NCBI RefSeq assembly: GCF_000427785.1
Contig: NZ_ATYR01000003.1
Span: 169,196-233,195, forward strand
DNA length: 64,000 bases
Reading direction: 5' to 3'
From: Massilia alkalitolerans DSM 17462
GTDB taxonomy: Bacteria; Pseudomonadota; Gammaproteobacteria; Burkholderiales; Burkholderiaceae_D
Positions 10,677 through 18,812 of this stretch are shown here, piece after piece; within the stretch, counting starts at the first letter, position 1; every line of letters starts with the position of its first letter. Below the pieces are notes generated by a model, which worked only from the letters and a program-made list of their open reading frames with translations, did not search any database and was not told the DNA's origin. The position numbers and the translations under genes are program-made.

Positions 10677-12044
10677 CGCTTCCTGGAAGCAGACGGTGGC
10701 CGACAGGCCGCCCAGGCGTTCCGACTCGCCCAGCGCCAGGGTGGCGCCGTGGCGTTCGGCGATCGCCTTGATGATCGCCAGTCCCAGCCCGCTGCCGGCC
10801 GCCTCGCTGCCGGCCACGCGGTAGAAGCGGTCGAACACGCGCTCGCGTTCCTCCGGCGGGATGCCGGGGCCGCTGTCCTCGACCGTGACCGTGACCGTGC
10901 AGCCGTCCTTCGCCGTGTCGCTGCGCACCGAGATATCGGCGGTGCCGCCCGCCGGGGTGTACTTGATGGCGTTGTCGACCAGGTTGCGCAGCAGGATGTG
11001 GAGCGCATCCGGCTGCCCTTCCACCGTGGCCGGATCGGCGTGGTGAATGCCGACGTCCACGCCCTTGGCGGCGGCCACGCCGGCCAGGTCGGCCACGGTG
11101 CGGCGCGCCAGGTCGGCCAGGTCGACCGGGCGCGCGACGGTGCCGGCGGCGGCGGTGGCTTCCTGGCGCGCCAGCACCAGCAGTTGCTCGACCAGGCGGG
11201 TGGCGCGGTCGATGCCGGCGGTCAGGCGCTGCACGGCGAGCTTGCGCGCTTCCGGCGTGTCGGCGCGGTCCAGGCTCTGGGCCTGCAGCCGCAGCGCCGC
11301 CAGCGGCGTGCGCAGTTCGTGCGCGGCGTCGGCAACGAAAGACTGCTGGGCGTCGAAGGCGGTCCGGACGCGCCCGAACAGCAGGTTCAGTTCCTGCACC
11401 AGCGGCTGCACCTCGTCCGGCAGGCCGGCGTCGGACACCGGCGACAAATCGTCGGCCTGGCGCGACGCCACCTGCGAACGCACCCGCGCCACCGGCTCGA
11501 GCGAGCCGCTCACCACCCACCACACCACCAGCATCAGGATCGGCATCATGACGGCGATCGGGCCGAGGGTGCGCAGCGCGAGGTTGCCCGCCATGTTGCG
11601 GCGCACGGCGAGGTCCTGGGCCACCTGCACGGTCTGGTTCTCGCTCTGGATCGAGAACACGCGGTAGACGGTGCCGTTGGCCTTGACGTTGGAGAAGCCC
11701 AGCACCGCGCGCTGCGGCAAGCGGGCCCGCGAGACGCTGTGGAAGACCTGCACGCCGTCGGGCGACCACATCTGCACCACCATGTCGTCGTTGCCGGCGC
11801 CACCCGGGCTGGCCTCGTTCTTGGCCTGCAGGCGCTGCTGCGCTTCGCTGTTCGACAGCGGCGTGCTCGAACGCAGCGACAGCGCCATCTGCTGCATGTG
11901 GTAGTCGAAGATCTGGTCGGCGTCGTGCAAGGAGGTGCGGTAGGCGATCGAGGCTTGCGCCAGGGCGGCGATGGTGATCGCCGCCAGCAGGTACCACAAC
12001 AGGCGCCCACGCAGCGAGTGCGTGACCTTTGACCTGAATTTCAT
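10665..12044 (-). CDS. QseC-like sensor histidine kinase, 459 aa
   Basis: Two membrane spans (about residues 14-34 and 161-180) enclose a periplasmic sensor loop of about 125 residues. A short linker leads to the HisKA motif [13 protein letters not shown] with His242, and to an ATPase domain with [12 protein letters not shown]. The start ATG overlaps the stop of the response-regulator gene in ATGA. Length and layout match the QseC/PmrB class. It converges on the hybrid kinase gene, overlapping it by 12 bases. The signal is unknown; its place behind degQ hints at envelope stress. Confidence 0.9.
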
Positions 12045-12703
12045 GCCTTGGGCACCATGTAGCCGACGCCGCGCACGTTCTGGATCAGGTCACTGCCCAG
12101 CTTCTTGCGCAGGCCGTGGATATAGACTTCGACCGCATTGCTGGAGACTTCGTCGCGCCAGCTGTACAGTTTTTCTTCCAGCTGGGCGCGCGACAGCACG
12201 GCGCCTGGCCGCGCCACCAGGGCTTCCAGCACCGCCCATTCGCGTGCCGAAAGCGCCACCTGGGTGCCGTCGACCAGCACTTCGCGGGTGGCCGGATTGA
12301 CGGTGATGTTCTTGTACTCGAAGATGGGTTCGGCGCGCCCGGCGGCACGGCGCAGCAGCGCGCGGATGCGCGCCAGCAGTTCGTCGAGGTCGTAGGGTTT
12401 GAGGACGTAGTCGTCGGCGCCGGCGTCCAGCCCGGCGATGCGCTGGGCCACCGAATCGCGCGCGGTGGCGACCAGCACGGGGGTGCGGTCCTTGCGAGTG
12501 CGCATGCTGCGCAAGACTTCGAGGCCGTCCTTGCGCGGCAGGCCAAGGTCGAGCAGCACCAGGTCGTAGTTCTGGTTCTGCAGCAGGGCCGTGTCGGCCA
12601 TCTCGCCGTCCTTGACCCAGTCGACGGCGTAGTGCTCGGCCCGTAACAGGTCGAGCACCACTTCGCCGATCATCGTATCGTCTTCTACCAGCAATAAACG
12701 CAT
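12041..12703 (-). CDS. OmpR/QseB-like response regulator, 220 aa
   Basis: The receiver domain has E7-D8-D9 and phosphorylation site D52 (V-L-L-D-L-G-L-P), followed by T/K switch residues in V-A-T-A-R-D and V-L-K-P-Y. A winged helix (Trans_reg_C) covers residues 125-218, with the recognition part [14 protein letters not shown]. It lies 47 bases after the stop of degQ and overlaps the kinase gene by 4 bases, so degQ, regulator and kinase likely form one transcript. QseB-like by similarity of layout; targets are not evident. Confidence 0.92.
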   Translation of the reverse strand: MRLLLVEDDTMIGEVVLDLLRAEHYAVDWVKDGEMADTALLQNQNYDLVLLDLGLPRKDGLEVLRSMRTRKDRTPVLVATARDSVAQRIAGLDAGADDYVLKPYDLDELLARIRALLRRAAGRAEPIFEYKNITVNPATREVLVDGTQVALSAREWAVLEALVARPGAVLSRAQLEEKLYSWRDEVSSNAVEVYIHGLRKKLGSDLIQNVRGVGYMVPKA

Positions 12704-12750
12704 GTATTTCCCGTTGTTTGAAACCAGCCGGTCGAGGACGCTACGCGCTC

Positions 12751-14274
12751 TTAACCAATCCGCACTGGAATGAAGATTCTTTCACTTCCGCGCTGGATCA
12801 GCAAGGCCACCGACTTGCTGGCCTTCGATACCACGTCACGCACCTGGTCGAGCGAGTTGACCGCGCGGCCGTTGACCGAGACCAGCACGTCGCCCGGCTC
12901 GATTCCGGCCGACGCCGCCGCGCCGCGCGCATCCTCGATCAGCAGGCCCGAGGCGATGCCGCTCTGGCGGCGCTCGATCGGCTCGAGCGGGCGCAGGACC
13001 AGGCCCAGCTTGGCGCCCTTGCTGTCGCCACCGCCGGCAGCCAGCTCTTCCGGCATGCCACGCTTGGCCTTCTCGCTGGCATCGCCGATGACGGCGTCGA
13101 TGCGCACCAGTTTACCGTCGCGCCAGACGTCGAGCGCCACGCGCTCGCCCGGCTTGGACAGCGAGACGCTGCTGGACAGGTCGCCCGGCGACACGATGGC
13201 CTGGCCGTTCAGGCGGCGGATGATGTCGCCCGACTTCAGGCCGGCGCGCTCGGCCGGTCCTCCGCGCTCGACGCTCGCAATCAGCACACCGTCCGGCGAA
13301 TCGAGGCGGAAGGAGTCGGCGAAGACCTGGTCGATCGGCTGCACGCTCACGCCAAGCTTGCCGTGCTGGACTTTGCCGGTAGCCATGATCTGGTCCTTGA
13401 TCTTGACCGCGATGTCGATCGGGATCGAGAAGGACAGGCCCTGGTAGCCGCCGGTCTGACTGTAGATCTGCGAGTTGATGCCCACCACTTCGCCGCGGGT
13501 GTTGAACAGCGGGCCGCCCGAGTTGCCCGGGTTGACCGCCACGTCGGTCTGGATGAAGGGCACCTGGCCGTCCGGCAGGTTGCGGCCGGTGGCGCTCACC
13601 ACGCCGGCGGTGACGGTGCTCTCGAGGCCGTAGGGCGAGCCGATGGCCAGCACCCACTCGCCCGGGGCCAGTGCGCGCGACTTGCCGAGCGGCGTCACCG
13701 GCAAATTCTTGGCGTCGATCTTCAGCACGGCCACGTCGGTCTTCGGATCGGCGCCGACGACCTTGGCGCGGAATTCGCGGCGGTCATGCAGCTTGACGGT
13801 GACTTCGTCGGCGCCCTGCACGACGTGGGCGTTGGTCAGGATGACGCCGTCCGGGCTTACGATGAAGCCCGATCCGGCGCCGAAAACGGGCGCTCCACGA
13901 CCGCTGCCGCGCGGGTCCTGGAACTGTCGGAAGAATTCGTAGAACGGGTGACGCGGGTCGAGCTGGGGTACGTTGCCGCGATTGGCGGTCTTGGTGCTGC
14001 CGACCACCTGGATGTTGACCACCGCCTTGCCGTGCTGGGCGGCGATGCGGGTGAAGTCGGGGAGGGTCACGGTGCCTGCCGGAGCCGGGGCGGCGACGGC
14101 AGGAGCTGGGGCGGCGACAGGCGCCGGCGCTGCTGCGGCGGCCGCGGTTTCGGCTGCCACGTTGTTATGGTTGACGGCAAGCGCACCGACCGCTCCGCCG
14201 ATGACGCCCGCGGCACACAGGGCCAGCGTGAGGCGTTTGGCAGTGATGGCAGTGACGGCACCTTCGTTACGCAT
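12751..14274 (-). CDS. degQ: DegQ/MucD-type periplasmic serine endoprotease with two PDZ domains, 507 aa
   Basis: An HtrA-family protease and chaperone for misfolded envelope proteins. The N-terminus carries one hydrophobic segment (about residues 14-34), serving as signal or membrane anchor, then an Ala/Pro linker (42-67). The catalytic triad is His150 (T-N-A-H-V-V), Asp180 (T-D-V-A-V-L-K-I) and Ser252 (G-N-S-G-G-P-L). Two PDZ domains follow, the second ending near the C-terminus. It is the first gene of a unit with a QseBC-like two-component system. In the upstream gap of 187 bases lies the hsp20 terminator. The family assignment is secure; DegP and DegQ cannot be told apart with certainty. 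Confidence 0.93.
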   Translation of the reverse strand: MRNEGAVTAITAKRLTLALCAAGVIGGAVGALAVNHNNVAAETAAAAAAPAPVAAPAPAVAAPAPAGTVTLPDFTRIAAQHGKAVVNIQVVGSTKTANRGNVPQLDPRHPFYEFFRQFQDPRGSGRGAPVFGAGSGFIVSPDGVILTNAHVVQGADEVTVKLHDRREFRAKVVGADPKTDVAVLKIDAKNLPVTPLGKSRALAPGEWVLAIGSPYGLESTVTAGVVSATGRNLPDGQVPFIQTDVAVNPGNSGGPLFNTRGEVVGINSQIYSQTGGYQGLSFSIPIDIAVKIKDQIMATGKVQHGKLGVSVQPIDQVFADSFRLDSPDGVLIASVERGGPAERAGLKSGDIIRRLNGQAIVSPGDLSSSVSLSKPGERVALDVWRDGKLVRIDAVIGDASEKAKRGMPEELAAGGGDSKGAKLGLVLRPLEPIERRQSGIASGLLIEDARGAAASAGIEPGDVLVSVNGRAVNSLDQVRDVVSKASKSVALLIQRGSERIFIPVRIG

Positions 14275-14413
14275 GTATGTGCTCCTGATGAAAATGGTTG
14301 ACCGATGATGTTCTTTATCGATGGGCTTATCTTCCCAAAGCTGGCTTAGACCATGCTTAAGCAGGCAACTTTTGGCCTTAGACCGCTCTTAAACCGAAGC
14401 CGGGCCCATCGTC

Positions 14414-14440
14414 AAAAAGGGCGCCCCGCGGGACGCCCTT
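14414..14440 (-). terminator. Intrinsic terminator of hsp20
   Basis: On the minus strand, AAGGGCG (14440-14434) pairs with CGCCCTT (14423-14417), extended by GC pairs in the loop region and followed by TTTTT. It lies 22 bases past the stop of the small heat-shock gene, the expected place, and insulates degQ from hsp20 read-through. Confidence 0.75.
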
Positions 14441-14461
14441 CTTTCAAACGACTATCTGTAC

Positions 14462-14917
14462 TCAGGCGGCGCGCTGTTCCAGCTGCTGCACGTTATTGGT
14501 ATTGCCATTGGCGTCGCCAATGGCGATCTTGCGCGGCTTGAACGCTTCCGGCACTTCGCGCACCAGTTCGATGGTGAGCATGCCGTTGTCGAAGGATGCA
14601 GCGGTGACTTTCACATGGTTCGCCAGCTGGAAGCGCTGCTCGAAATCGCGGGCGGCGATGCCACGGTGCAGGAAGGTGCGCTGGGTCTCGTCCTTCTGCT
14701 TGCGGCCGGTGACGTGCAGGGTATCACGCTCGGTCACGATTTCCACTTCGTCGCGGGTGAAGCCGGCCAGGGCCATCACGATGCGGTAGTTGTCTTCGCT
14801 CACCAGTTCGATGTTGTACGGCGGGTAGCTTGGCTCGGCGCGCTGCTCGAGCAGGCTGGCCAGGCGATCGAAACCGATGGCGGAACGGTACAGGGGAGTC
14901 AGGTCGAAAGTACGCAT
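14462..14917 (-). CDS. Hsp20 small heat-shock protein (IbpA-like), 151 aa
   Basis: An alpha-crystallin domain protein that holds unfolded proteins. The N-terminus F-D-L-T-P-L-Y-R-S-A-I-G-F-D-R is the IbpA/IbpB signature, the crystallin core runs from about residue 35 to 125 (I-V-M-A-L-A-G-F ... L-H-V-T-G-R-K), and the I-A-I tail of K-P-R-K-I-A-I is the C-terminal I-x-I oligomerisation motif. ATG 14917 is preceded by a GAGGA ribosome site. A possible heat-shock sigma promoter lies upstream. It is monocistronic, ended by its own terminator. Confidence 0.93.
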   Translation of the reverse strand: MRTFDLTPLYRSAIGFDRLASLLEQRAEPSYPPYNIELVSEDNYRIVMALAGFTRDEVEIVTERDTLHVTGRKQKDETQRTFLHRGIAARDFEQRFQLANHVKVTAASFDNGMLTIELVREVPEAFKPRKIAIGDANGNTNNVQQLEQRAA

Positions 14918-14985
14918 GATAAATATCCTCGTAAAGTTTAAGCGATATAGTTGCCGGACCTCATCGTGAGCATCCGGTGACTCCA

Positions 14986-15014
14986 ATCTAGTGCCATGCC
15001 GCGGCAGTTTCAAG
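14986..15014 (-). promoter_or_regulatory. Putative sigma-32 promoter of hsp20
   Basis: The minus strand has CTTGAAA (15014-15008), an exact match to the sigma-32 -35 element, then 14 bases and CACTAGAT (14993-14986), a partial match to the CCCCATNT -10. The ATG of hsp20 lies about 70 bases downstream. The assignment rests on the -35 match and on the gene being a heat-shock gene; the -10 is weak. Confidence 0.45.
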
Positions 15015-15044
15015 ACATACGAAATATGGATTTTTAGGCATTTT

Positions 15045-15094
15045 TGCAAATATTATTTGCATCCCTGTGTGCCCGCAAATTTGTCAAATTTGCG
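15045..15094. promoter_or_regulatory. Two AT-rich dyads between hsp20 and the metallophosphoesterase gene
   Basis: TGCAAAT and ATTTGCA flank 3 bases at 15045-15061, and CGCAAATTTG and CAAATTTGCG flank a single T at 15074-15094. Both are perfect dyads sharing a GCAAAT half-site, 12 bases apart, in a divergent promoter region of a GC-rich genome. They look like paired operator sites for an unknown dimeric regulator; the second lies 36 bases before the metallophosphoesterase ATG. Confidence 0.45.
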
Positions 15095-15130
15095 TTAAGG
15101 TAAGCACCTTTAGCCACAGCATCTGCATCC

Positions 15131-16240
15131 ATGTTTTCGATCGTCCTCAATATCGTCGGTACCCTGTTCCACCTGTACGTCGCCGCCCGCGTGTATTCGC
15201 TCGATGCGGTCAAGCGCCGCATCCCGCGGCGCGCCTGGTGGATCGGCGCCTTCCTGGTCTGGCTGCTGTATTTCGCCGGCGTGCGCATCGGCGACCAGGC
15301 CCTCGACTGGCGCTGGTGGCCGGGCCAGTTCGCGCTGACCTGGCTGGGCATCACCTTCATCATGTCGCTGTGCCTGCTGGTGACGGACCTCGCCAGCGGC
15401 TTTGGATTCTGGTGGCGCGCGCATACCCAGAAGCTGCGCGCCATCGGCGCCATCGGCGGCGTGCTGCTCGCAAGCTTCGCCATCTTCCAGGGCATGCGCG
15501 CCCCCGTCATCGTCGACCAGGAAGTCGAGATGAAGAACCTGCCGCAGGCGCTGGACGGCACCGTCATCGTCGCCGTCAGCGACATCCACCTCGGCGCCCA
15601 GCGCCGCTCCGAATGGCTGGCGGCGCGCGTCGAACAGATCAACGCATTGAAGCCGGCCGCGGTCCTGCTGCTCGGCGACCAGGTCGAGGACGATCCGATC
15701 GGCGAGCCGCAGCTGGCCCCGACCCTGCGCGGGCTGCGCGCGCCGTGGGGCGTGTGGGCGGTGACCGGCAACCACGAGTTCTACGGCGACGCCGAGACCA
15801 CCGTGCGCGAATTCGAAGAAGGCGGCGTGCGCTGGCTGCGCGACCGCCAGGTGGAGCTGGCCCCGGGCCTGGTGCTGGCCGGGATCGAGGACATCGGCCG
15901 CGCCATGCGCAACGAGCGCGAGATCACGAGCGGCCTGGCGCGCACCATCCCGGCGCCGACCGGCACCGCCACCATCCTGATGTCGCACATCCCGGCCGCC
16001 GGCATCATCGAGGAAGCCAGCGCGCGCGGCGTCGACCTGATGCTGTCCGGGCACACCCACGGCGGCCAGATCTGGCCCTTCAGCTATGCGGTAAGGAAGC
16101 GCTTCGCGAAATACATCGGCGCCTACGACGTGAACGGCATGATGCTGTACGTGACCCGCGGCGCCGGCAGCTGGGGCCCGCGCATGCGCCTGTGGCAGCC
16201 GGGCGAGATCATCAGGCTGACGCTGCGCGCGCCGGCCTGA
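15131..16240 (+). CDS. Membrane-anchored metallophosphoesterase, 369 aa
   Basis: Four N-terminal membrane spans (about residues 1-22, 36-55, 66-90 and 98-118) precede a calcineurin-like phosphoesterase domain. Metal-ligand motifs are all visible: D-I-H-L-G (site I), L-L-G-D-Q (site II), G-N-H-E-F (site III), an isolated His in M-S-H-I-P, and G-H-T-H-G-G (site V). This is the YkuE/YaeI-like class of membrane phosphoesterases. The downstream hybrid kinase starts 10 bases after its stop, so the two are cotranscribed. The substrate (lipid, nucleotide or cell-wall phosphate) is not predictable. Confidence 0.88.
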   Translation: MFSIVLNIVGTLFHLYVAARVYSLDAVKRRIPRRAWWIGAFLVWLLYFAGVRIGDQALDWRWWPGQFALTWLGITFIMSLCLLVTDLASGFGFWWRAHTQKLRAIGAIGGVLLASFAIFQGMRAPVIVDQEVEMKNLPQALDGTVIVAVSDIHLGAQRRSEWLAARVEQINALKPAAVLLLGDQVEDDPIGEPQLAPTLRGLRAPWGVWAVTGNHEFYGDAETTVREFEEGGVRWLRDRQVELAPGLVLAGIEDIGRAMRNEREITSGLARTIPAPTGTATILMSHIPAAGIIEEASARGVDLMLSGHTHGGQIWPFSYAVRKRFAKYIGAYDVNGMMLYVTRGAGSWGPRMRLWQPGEIIRLTLRAPA

Positions 16241-16250
16241 AGGAGCATCC

Positions 16251-18794
16251 ATGCACGAACCATCCTCCCTGAACGCGCGCTGGCGCGCCTTCCAGCTCAA
16301 GCTCGCCGACCAGCTCAAGGCCCTGTCCTCGCCCACCGCCATCGTCGAGACAGCGACCAGGCTGCTGGCCGGGTATCTCGGCGCCTCGCACTGCTGGTAC
16401 ACCGAAGTCGGCGCGGACGGCCATACCTTCTTCTCGCGCGCCGGATGGTTCGGCGCCGGGATGCCGCCCATCCCCAGCTCCGGACGCATCGACGACTTCG
16501 GGCCGGCGGTGGTGGCGACGCTGGGCACGGGAAGCGACTTCGTGGTCGACGACATGGCTGCCGATGCCAGGACCGCCGCCTTCGTCGCCAGCTACCGGGC
16601 CATCATGATCGGCGCGCTGCTGGCGGTGCCGATCTTCAAGGACGGACGCTGGGCCGCCAACCTGAACGTCGCCAAGCCGGATGCCTACGAATGGACCGGC
16701 GACGACATCCTGGTCACGCGCGACGTGGCCGAGCGCACCTGGTCGGCGGTCGAGAACGCCCTGGCGCAGGCCGCCCTGCGCCAGGAGCGCGACCGCAGCC
16801 AGTACATCTTCGACACACTGAGCGAGGGCCTGGTGCTGCTGGCGGCGGACGACACGGTGGGCTATGCGAACGATGCGGCACTGCGATTTTCCGCCCTGCC
16901 GCGCGAGGCCATCGTCGGCAAGCCCTATTGCGAGGCCTTCCCGGCGCTGGCCGGCGCCGGGATCGTCGCCCTCCTCGCGGGCGCGCGCGCCGGCCGCAAG
17001 GCCGAGTCGACCGAACACGCCTGCCTCCTGCCGGATGGAAGCCGGGCCTGGATCGAGGTCCGGGCCAACCCCTCGCTGGAGGACGGCCTGGCCGTGTTCT
17101 TCGATGACGTCAGCGCCCGCAAGCTGGCGGTGCTGGCGGCGCAGAAGGCTGAGGCCCACAAAACCATGCTGCTCGACCTGGACGAACAACTGCGCAGCGT
17201 CGCCGACGACCCGGCGATGATGATGACCGTGGCCACCCGGGAGCTGGCGCGCATCCTCGGCGTGCCGCGGGTCGGCTACGTCAGCATGGACGAGGCGGTC
17301 GAGTACGGCGTCGTCGGGCACAACTACAACGACGTGCGCCGGGTGCCGGAACTGCCGGCGCGGGTCGAGCGGCTCGACGATTACGGCCTGTCCCTGGCAG
17401 CCGATATCCGCGCGGGACGCGTCATGCGCGTCAGCGACCTGGCCAGCGATCCGCGCACCGTTGGCGCGGCCGCCGCGGCCCACGCGGAGATCGGCGCGCG
17501 CGCTTCGGTGGCGGCCCCGATCCAGCGCGACGGCAAGACGGTGGCCTTCATGTTCGCCCACCACGACCAGTCACGCGCGTGGAGCGACGAGGACGTCGAA
17601 CTGATGCGCCAGACCGCGGCCCGTACCTGGGATGCGGTGGCGCGCGCGCAGGCGGTGCTGGCGCTGCGCGAGGCCGACCGGCGCAAGGACGAATTCCTGG
17701 CCATGCTCGCGCATGAGCTGCGCAATCCGCTGGCCCCGATCAGCTCGGCTGCCGACCTGCTGCGCCTCGGGCGGCTCGACGAAACACGCGTGCGGCAGAC
17801 CAGCGGAATCATCTCGCGCCAAGTGAAACACATGACCGGGCTCATCGACGACCTGCTGGACGTGTCGCGCGTCACCCGCGGCCTGGTCAGCCTGGAGCGG
17901 CGCGAGGTCGACGCCCGCAGCGTCGTCAGCGAAGCCGTCGAGCAGGTCAAGCCGCTGATCGAATTGCGCAACCACCGCCTGGAAGTCCACGTGGCGCCGG
18001 GGCCGGCGCATGTGTGGGGCGACCTGAAACGCCTGGTCCAGTGCGTTGCGAACGTCCTGAACAATGCGGCCAAGTACACGCCGGAAGGCGGCAGCATCGT
18101 GCTGCACCTGCGTACCGAAGCCGAACAGGTGGTGATCACGGTGACGGACAACGGCATCGGCATGACGCCCGACACGGTGGCCCATGCCTTCGAGCTGTTC
18201 GCCCAGGCCGAGCGCACGCCGGACCGCGCCCAGGGCGGCCTGGGCATCGGCCTGGCGCTGGTCAAGAGCCTGGTCGAGCTGCATGGCGGCCGGGTCGCGC
18301 TGCACAGCGCGGGATTGGGACAGGGCAGCAGGTTCAGCATCCATCTGCCGCGCCACCGGCAGGTGCCGGCGCCCACCGTCGCGCCCGCGCAGGCGCAGGC
18401 GGCGCCGGCCGCGCGCGCGGAACAGCTGCGCGTCATGGTCGTCGACGACAACGTCGACGCCGCCGAGGTGCTGGCGGCCTTGTGCGAACTGCTCGGTTAC
18501 GTGGTCACGGTCGAACATTCTTCGCTGCGCGCCATCGAGCGGGCCAGGCAGGAGCGGCCGGAAGTCTGCCTGATCGACATCGGCCTGCCCGACATGGACG
18601 GCAACGAACTGGCCGGCCGCCTGCGCCGACTGCCCGAGACCGCGGGAGCGATGCTGGTGGCGGTGACGGGCTACGGCCAGGACAAGGACCGGGAAGTCGC
18701 CCGGGCGTCGGGTTTCGACCATTACCTGATCAAGCCGGTCGACGCGGAGCAGGTCTGGGCGCTGCTGCAGGCACGGGACGGCGGCAAGGCCTGA
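16251..18794 (+). CDS. GAF-PAS-GAF hybrid histidine kinase with receiver, 847 aa
   Basis: A soluble hybrid kinase. Residues about 15-175 form a GAF domain (A-T-R-L-L-A-G-Y-L-G ... G-A-L-L-A-V-P-I-F-K), 185-290 a PAS domain, and 305-465 a second GAF domain. HisKA follows with His488 in A-M-L-A-H-E-L-R-N-P-L, then an ATPase domain with G-L-G-I-G-L-A-L-V-K-S-L, and a C-terminal receiver with D776 in L-I-D-I-G-L-P-D-M-D-G. An AAGGAG ribosome site precedes ATG 16251. It is probably transcribed with the metallophosphoesterase. Neither GAF domain shows a clear chromophore Cys that would mark it as a phytochrome. Confidence 0.9.
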   Translation: MHEPSSLNARWRAFQLKLADQLKALSSPTAIVETATRLLAGYLGASHCWYTEVGADGHTFFSRAGWFGAGMPPIPSSGRIDDFGPAVVATLGTGSDFVVDDMAADARTAAFVASYRAIMIGALLAVPIFKDGRWAANLNVAKPDAYEWTGDDILVTRDVAERTWSAVENALAQAALRQERDRSQYIFDTLSEGLVLLAADDTVGYANDAALRFSALPREAIVGKPYCEAFPALAGAGIVALLAGARAGRKAESTEHACLLPDGSRAWIEVRANPSLEDGLAVFFDDVSARKLAVLAAQKAEAHKTMLLDLDEQLRSVADDPAMMMTVATRELARILGVPRVGYVSMDEAVEYGVVGHNYNDVRRVPELPARVERLDDYGLSLAADIRAGRVMRVSDLASDPRTVGAAAAAHAEIGARASVAAPIQRDGKTVAFMFAHHDQSRAWSDEDVELMRQTAARTWDAVARAQAVLALREADRRKDEFLAMLAHELRNPLAPISSAADLLRLGRLDETRVRQTSGIISRQVKHMTGLIDDLLDVSRVTRGLVSLERREVDARSVVSEAVEQVKPLIELRNHRLEVHVAPGPAHVWGDLKRLVQCVANVLNNAAKYTPEGGSIVLHLRTEAEQVVITVTDNGIGMTPDTVAHAFELFAQAERTPDRAQGGLGIGLALVKSLVELHGGRVALHSAGLGQGSRFSIHLPRHRQVPAPTVAPAQAQAAPAARAEQLRVMVVDDNVDAAEVLAALCELLGYVVTVEHSSLRAIERARQERPEVCLIDIGLPDMDGNELAGRLRRLPETAGAMLVAVTGYGQDKDREVARASGFDHYLIKPVDAEQVWALLQARDGGKA

Positions 18795-18812
18795 GGTCTT
18801 TTTTCTTGCGGC

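Noticed and set aside
12718..14301. 527-codon open frame opposite degQ
   Set aside because: Shadow frame; DegQ with full catalytic triad and PDZ domains lies on the other strand.
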